A DNA stretch of 64,000 nucleotides from Alphaproteobacteria bacterium (GTDB lineage: Bacteria > Pseudomonadota > Alphaproteobacteria > Rickettsiales > UBA1997). The stretch is taken from NCBI GenBank assembly GCA_014190355.1, contig BJGH01000002.1, positions 127,992-191,991 on the forward strand. The letters run 5' to 3'. The position numbers and the translations under genes were made by a program. Below, in pieces: positions 60,140 to 64,000 of this stretch (positions within the stretch are counted from its first letter, which is position 1; every line of letters starts with the position of its first letter). The notes beneath the pieces are model-generated. The model did not search any database. It was not told the DNA's origin and saw only the letters and a program-made list of their open reading frames with translations.

Positions 60140-62070
60140 TAATTTTCTTGGTTTTTTCTAAAAATTTTCTCATTAACTTTAACTGGGTATTTGTTCATTA
60201 AATAATTATTGAATTGTTGCATAATATCTGATCTGAAAAGTTTTTGACTTGATTTAGCAACCTCTTCAACAAGTTGTTGATTAATCTGAGGTTTTTTAAT
60301 ATCACGCAGAATGGCAATAGAATAACCACCTGAGTCATTAATTGCTCCAGTGCTTTGATTTAATTCGATGCTAAAAATTTTATCAAGTAACGGGCTACGA
60401 TATGGGAATTGTTGACCTTGATAATTGATAACATAAGTTCTTGGCATTAAACGATTTTTTTCTAATTTAAGCCGGTACTTGTTAGTAACAAGCGCTAAGT
60501 TGTTAAGATTTTGAGAAATCTCTGCTGAAACTTCATGTGCTAATGCACTTAAAGCGATTTCCTTTTTATCATTTTGAAGTTTTTGTTGAATTGCTTTAGC
60601 AACGCTTGCTAGCTCTTGAGTTTTACTTGGAATAATATCGGTTACTTGTAAAACATAAAATGTTAAGCCATCTTGAGATGTAATGGTCTTAGAGTTTTGA
60701 TTTTTTTTCAAAGCAAAGACATTTTTGACAATTATTTCATTGTCTTGAGAAAAAATAGCGTTGCCCGAAGGGTCTTTACCAGAATTGTCAATGTTGTATT
60801 GGTTAATTGGAGAATTTATTTTGCTTTTATTCAAAGATTCACCAATGGAACTGCTTGAGAGAAGTTCGGAGTCTAGTTCGCTAATTTTTTTTGCTAATGC
60901 CCCATCTTTTTTCTTCTCATTAAGTTTATTTTTAATTTCATCACGAACTTGAGCTAAAGACTTAGTTTGACTTTGATTAATGTTGTTTAGTAAAAAGACA
61001 TGGTAACCAAGGGAACTTTTTATTGGAGAGCTTAGTTCATTAATTTTGAGAGCAAAAGCTTTTGAAACTGTTTCGGTAAGTAATTGTTTTTTATTGGTTT
61101 GATTAAGGGTAATTGTTTTTAAATCTTTTTTTGCTTGTTCTTTGGCAAGGCTAGCAAATTGCGAAGCAATTTTTTTATTGTCATTTTGATTAATTTTTTT
61201 CAAGTTTGCAATAAATTCTTGAGCTTGTTTTTCCTCGTCAAAAACTACGTGATAGAAGTCACGAGTTTCCTCAGTTGTATAGCTTTCTTTATTTTTTTCA
61301 TATTCAGCAACAATTTCTTGCTCTTTAATCTCAATAGCACTAGCAAGGTCTTTGGCAGTGAATTTAGCAAGTAAAATTTTGCGAAATTCTGGCAAAGAGA
61401 ATTCTTTTTTATGATCGTTGTAATATTTTTCAACTTCTTTTTCGCTAACGCTTTCAATGTTTTTAACATTTTTTTCGTTGATTGAAACTAAATCAACCAT
61501 TCTTTTTTCTTCGTTGAAATTGATTATATCAATAATTTTTTTTGAGCTTACTGGTGCAGCAATTTCCATAGTTTGGATTATCATCAACATTGAAGTTTGA
61601 TTAATAATTTCATTAACATAAAGATCTTCATTTATACCACTTCTTTTTAAAAAATCTTTAAATTTAGTTTGATTAAATTTGCCAGTTTCATCGGCAAAAT
61701 TTTTGTCTTTAGCAATATTTTCCAAAACAATTTTTTCACTGGCCTTTATATCGTATTCTGAAGAAAGATTTTTAACCATTTCTTGATTAACAATTCTTGA
61801 AAGACTATCAGAGGTAAATTGATCAGACTCCAAATACTGCATAGCTTGCTCATTATTGCCATAAGATTTTAAAATCAGTTCACGATTTTCTTTCATAGCT
61901 TTTTGTAAAGTTGAATAGGAAATTTTTTTGCCACCAATCTGAGCAACCCAATTGCTTGAATTTCCTAAGACAAAGCTACTTACTCCAAAAAACACAAAAC
62001 TGAGAGCTACAATGCCAAGGACTATTTTAAAGGCAATATTACCAGTAAGTTTGCGAAATGATTTCATCAT
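60139..62070 (-). CDS. ppiD: Periplasmic peptidyl-prolyl isomerase PpiD (SurA-N domain)
   Basis: 643 residues. One N-terminal membrane helix (FKIVLGIVALSFVFFGVSSFV) is followed by a SurA/PpiD-type helical chaperone region (about 40-210, IGGKKISYSTLQKAMKENREL; GINEDLYVNEIINQ). The parvulin-like domain at about 250-370 includes TRDFYHVVFDEEKQAQEF and SSPIKSSLGYHVFLL. A second, less conserved domain completes it. It helps outer-membrane and periplasmic proteins fold and fits with BamA at 15773. Overlaps trpE by one base. Confidence 0.9.
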   Translation of the reverse strand: MMKSFRKLTGNIAFKIVLGIVALSFVFFGVSSFVLGNSSNWVAQIGGKKISYSTLQKAMKENRELILKSYGNNEQAMQYLESDQFTSDSLSRIVNQEMVKNLSSEYDIKASEKIVLENIAKDKNFADETGKFNQTKFKDFLKRSGINEDLYVNEIINQTSMLMIIQTMEIAAPVSSKKIIDIINFNEEKRMVDLVSINEKNVKNIESVSEKEVEKYYNDHKKEFSLPEFRKILLAKFTAKDLASAIEIKEQEIVAEYEKNKESYTTEETRDFYHVVFDEEKQAQEFIANLKKINQNDNKKIASQFASLAKEQAKKDLKTITLNQTNKKQLLTETVSKAFALKINELSSPIKSSLGYHVFLLNNINQSQTKSLAQVRDEIKNKLNEKKKDGALAKKISELDSELLSSSSIGESLNKSKINSPINQYNIDNSGKDPSGNAIFSQDNEIIVKNVFALKKNQNSKTITSQDGLTFYVLQVTDIIPSKTQELASVAKAIQQKLQNDKKEIALSALAHEVSAEISQNLNNLALVTNKYRLKLEKNRLMPRTYVINYQGQQFPYRSPLLDKIFSIELNQSTGAINDSGGYSIAILRDIKKPQINQQLVEEVAKSSQKLFRSDIMQQFNNYLMNKYPVKVNEKIFRKNQEN

Positions 62071-62309
62071 AAATTTTAATTTTTTGTTAATTTTAAATAT
62101 TTTTAATTATTTTTCACAAATTATTTTTATGTTGTTAATTGCTAACTAATTTTCTAATAATCGAAAAAAAAATCAAATTTTAATTTTACTAATTCAATCA
62201 ATAAAAAAATTTTACTGCAAGGGCTTTTTTTAATTTTGTATAAAATTTTACTTGCGATTTTTATTAAAACAAAAAAAATATTAGAAAAAACTAAATTTTA
62301 AAAAATTTT

Positions 62310-63548
62310 ATGTTGATAGTTCAAAAATTCGGAGGAACTTCAGTTGGAGATATAGCTCGTATCAAAAATGTTTCTCAAAAGGTCAAAGCTGAGCTTGATA
62401 AAAAAAATAAAGTAATTGTCGTAGTTTCGGCAATGTCAGGAGTTACTAATCAACTGGTCGATTATTGCAATCAAGTTTCAACTTTAACTAATAATGAAGC
62501 GCTTTGCGAGTATGATTCAATTGTAGCAACTGGTGAGCAGATTACATGCGGACTTCTAGCTCTGCAATTGCAATCGATGGGCTACAAATCACGCTCATTT
62601 CTAGGCTGGCAAATCCCTCTTAAAACTGATAATGTTCACAGCAAAGCAAGAATTGACGAGATTGATGGCGAATTTTTGTTGAAAGCTCTTGAAGAATTCG
62701 ATGTTGTGGTTATCGCTGGCTTTCAAGGGATTCACCGTCAAAGTAATCGAGTTAGCACTCTTGGCAGAGGAGGTTCGGATACTTCAGCAGTTGCAATTGC
62801 AGCATCAGTTAAAGCTGACTTGTGTGATATTTACACTGATGTTGATGGTGTTTATACTACTGATCCAAGGATCACTGAAAAAGCTCGTAAATTACAAAAA
62901 GTTACTTATGAGGAAATGCTGGAGATGGCTTATAGCGGTTCAAAAGTTTTGCAAACTCGTTCAGTAGCTATGGCAATGGCTCACAATGTTCGGGTTAGAG
63001 TTTTATCATCCTTTGGCGAGGTTAGTGAATCTTCAGGAACAATTTTAGTTAACAATAATGAGGAAATTATGGAAAGACGTTTAATTACAGGTATTAGTTA
63101 CAGTAAAAATGATGTTAGGCTTACGCTTATGAAAATGCCAGATCATCCAGGATTGTCTGCGACAATTTTTGGAGCACTAGCAAATCGTGAGGTTAATGTT
63201 GATATGATCGTACAAAATATTTCAGCTGATGGAAAATTTATCGATATTACCTTTACAATTCTTAAAGACGAGCTAGAAAGAGCAAAATTAGCAATTGAGT
63301 CAATCAAAGATGAGGTAAAATTTGCCGAATTAAAAATTGATGATAATATTGCTAAAATTTCAGTAATTGGTGTTGGTATGATTAGTCATTCAGGTGTTGC
63401 TCACACCATGTTTAAAACTTTAGCGGATAAAGGAATTAATTTATTGCTAATTTCAACATCTGAAATCAAAATTTCGGTGTTAATAGCTAAGGAGTATGGC
63501 GAATTAGCGGTTAGGATTTTGCATGATGCCTTTGGGTTAGAAGCATAA
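62310..63548 (+). CDS. lysC: Aspartate kinase
   Basis: 412 residues, single-function (no homoserine dehydrogenase part). KFGGTSVGDIARI opens the kinase domain; VVSAMSGVTNQLVDY, GRGGSDTSAVAIAASVKADLCDIYTDVDGVYTTDPRI, and the ACT regulatory domains (LMKMPDHPGLSATIFGALANREVNVDMI; ISVIGVGMISHSGVAHTMFKTLADKGINLLLISTSEIK) are present. Phosphorylates aspartate for lysine, threonine, methionine and diaminopimelate (needed for peptidoglycan). The ACT domains imply allosteric control by lysine or threonine. Divergent from ppiD. Confidence 0.96.
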   Translation: MLIVQKFGGTSVGDIARIKNVSQKVKAELDKKNKVIVVVSAMSGVTNQLVDYCNQVSTLTNNEALCEYDSIVATGEQITCGLLALQLQSMGYKSRSFLGWQIPLKTDNVHSKARIDEIDGEFLLKALEEFDVVVIAGFQGIHRQSNRVSTLGRGGSDTSAVAIAASVKADLCDIYTDVDGVYTTDPRITEKARKLQKVTYEEMLEMAYSGSKVLQTRSVAMAMAHNVRVRVLSSFGEVSESSGTILVNNNEEIMERRLITGISYSKNDVRLTLMKMPDHPGLSATIFGALANREVNVDMIVQNISADGKFIDITFTILKDELERAKLAIESIKDEVKFAELKIDDNIAKISVIGVGMISHSGVAHTMFKTLADKGINLLLISTSEIKISVLIAKEYGELAVRILHDAFGLEA

Positions 63549-63751
63549 AATAAAAAAATGCATTAATTATTCATAGCTATCGAATTTTGCTAAATTGGTT
63601 AATTTTAAAAAAACTTCAACAGCAGCAATAATTTAAAGTGACATACTGCGACAATTATATTTGCTTATCTGAGGTGCAAGATGTTATTTTGTAAAATAAG
63701 TAATAAAATCATTAAACAAATTACAGCAATTTGTGAATAGCAAAATTGATC

Positions 63752-64000
63752 TTAAATCCTCGGAAAAATTGGCTGAGGATTGCTAATTTTAAGATTATTT
63801 GAAAAATTATTTAGTTGTTGAAAATTATCACTAGGATTTGTTGATTGTTGTTGATAAATAATTAAATCAAGAATTTTTTTAGCACTGCTTGGCATAAAGG
63901 GCTGAAGGAGAATTGCAATCAAGCGAATTGCCTGACAAGTTTCAAATAAGCATTGACGCATTAAGTCAATTTTATGTTCTTTTTTCAAATTCCATGGTGC
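63752..64000 (-). CDS. metG: Methionyl-tRNA synthetase, partial (3' end)
   Basis: The gene enters from the right edge. The 82 visible residues run from APWNLKKEHKIDLMRQ through CQAIRLIAILLQPFMPSSAKKILDLI, which is the conserved end of the MetG anticodon-binding domain. No C-terminal tRNA-binding (TRBP) domain follows, as usual for the short alphaproteobacterial form. The frame is continuous to base 64000, so the gene continues beyond the window. MetG charges methionine onto initiator and elongator tRNAs. Confidence 0.9.
   Translation of the reverse strand, partial: APWNLKKEHKIDLMRQCLFETCQAIRLIAILLQPFMPSSAKKILDLIIYQQQSTNPSDNFQQLNNFSNNLKISNPQPIFPRI

Noticed and set aside
1-64000. CRISPR arrays, transposases, integrases, phage genes and rRNA
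   Set aside because: No regularly spaced repeats, DDE/recombinase motifs or rRNA segments were seen.

Overview
The window is strongly AT-rich chromosomal DNA from an alphaproteobacterium. Several things point to that class: a DUF1013/TrcR regulator, DUF2628 next to hisH, DUF2066-PerM next to purM, the ppiD-trpE pair, an alpha-type homoserine kinase, and a candidate replication origin beside hemE. The small AT-rich genome style and many rickettsial-type proteins suggest Rickettsiales. However, genes for histidine (hisH, hisZ), threonine/lysine (thrB, lysC) and tryptophan (trpE) synthesis imply more biosynthetic capacity than classical intracellular Rickettsia. This placement is inference; no rRNA gene lies in the window.

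Layout. 1-1055: a tandem pair of prepilin-like lectin genes (one cut by the window edge). 1157-4076: hisH-DUF2628, rpmI-rplT with a clear terminator, a CAU tRNA and grpE. 4313-9772: clpP-clpX, a BolA protein, a candidate oriC with CtrA-type boxes and repeated 9-mers, hemE, then a second tandem pair of prepilin-lectin genes. 9903-15390: uvrA-ispA, a structured non-coding stretch, and pstS. 15773-21988: bamA-corA, and the nrdR-UDG-hisZ operon. 22133-29839: a secreted Ala/Lys repeat protein, prfB with its programmed +1 frameshift, lpdA, pstA, folP and dnaK. 30391-34409: a three-gene regulator / small membrane protein / receiver module, and the fur-HExxH-thrB-pgeF operon. 34703-39406: guaB, a membrane protein, nadC, a sugar nucleotidyltransferase, and plsC. 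39433-42564: tRNA-Thr, a long gene-poor stretch, a macro-domain protein with an overlapping small ORF upstream, and tRNA-Phe. 42735-51954: ccmD-ccmE, the DUF2066/PerM/MerR operon, purM coupled to a free-standing C-terminal IleRS piece, xth, a SIMPL protein, birA and yaaA. 52216-57515: trcR-bcp, rplY, and an 811-residue orphan protein between two diverged 133-bp direct repeats. 57990-64000: a PEBP-family protein, ppiD-trpE, lysC and the 3' end of metG.

Most genes are housekeeping: proteostasis (ClpXP, GrpE, DnaK, PpiD), DNA repair (UvrA, UDG, Xth), envelope assembly (BamA, PlsC), cofactors (heme, NAD, folate, isoprenoids, c-type cytochrome maturation) and translation. The accessory interest lies in the prepilin-lectin family, the macro-domain and 811-residue proteins, the receiver module, the detached IleRS C-terminus and the candidate small RNAs. 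No transposase, phage gene, CRISPR array or rRNA was seen.
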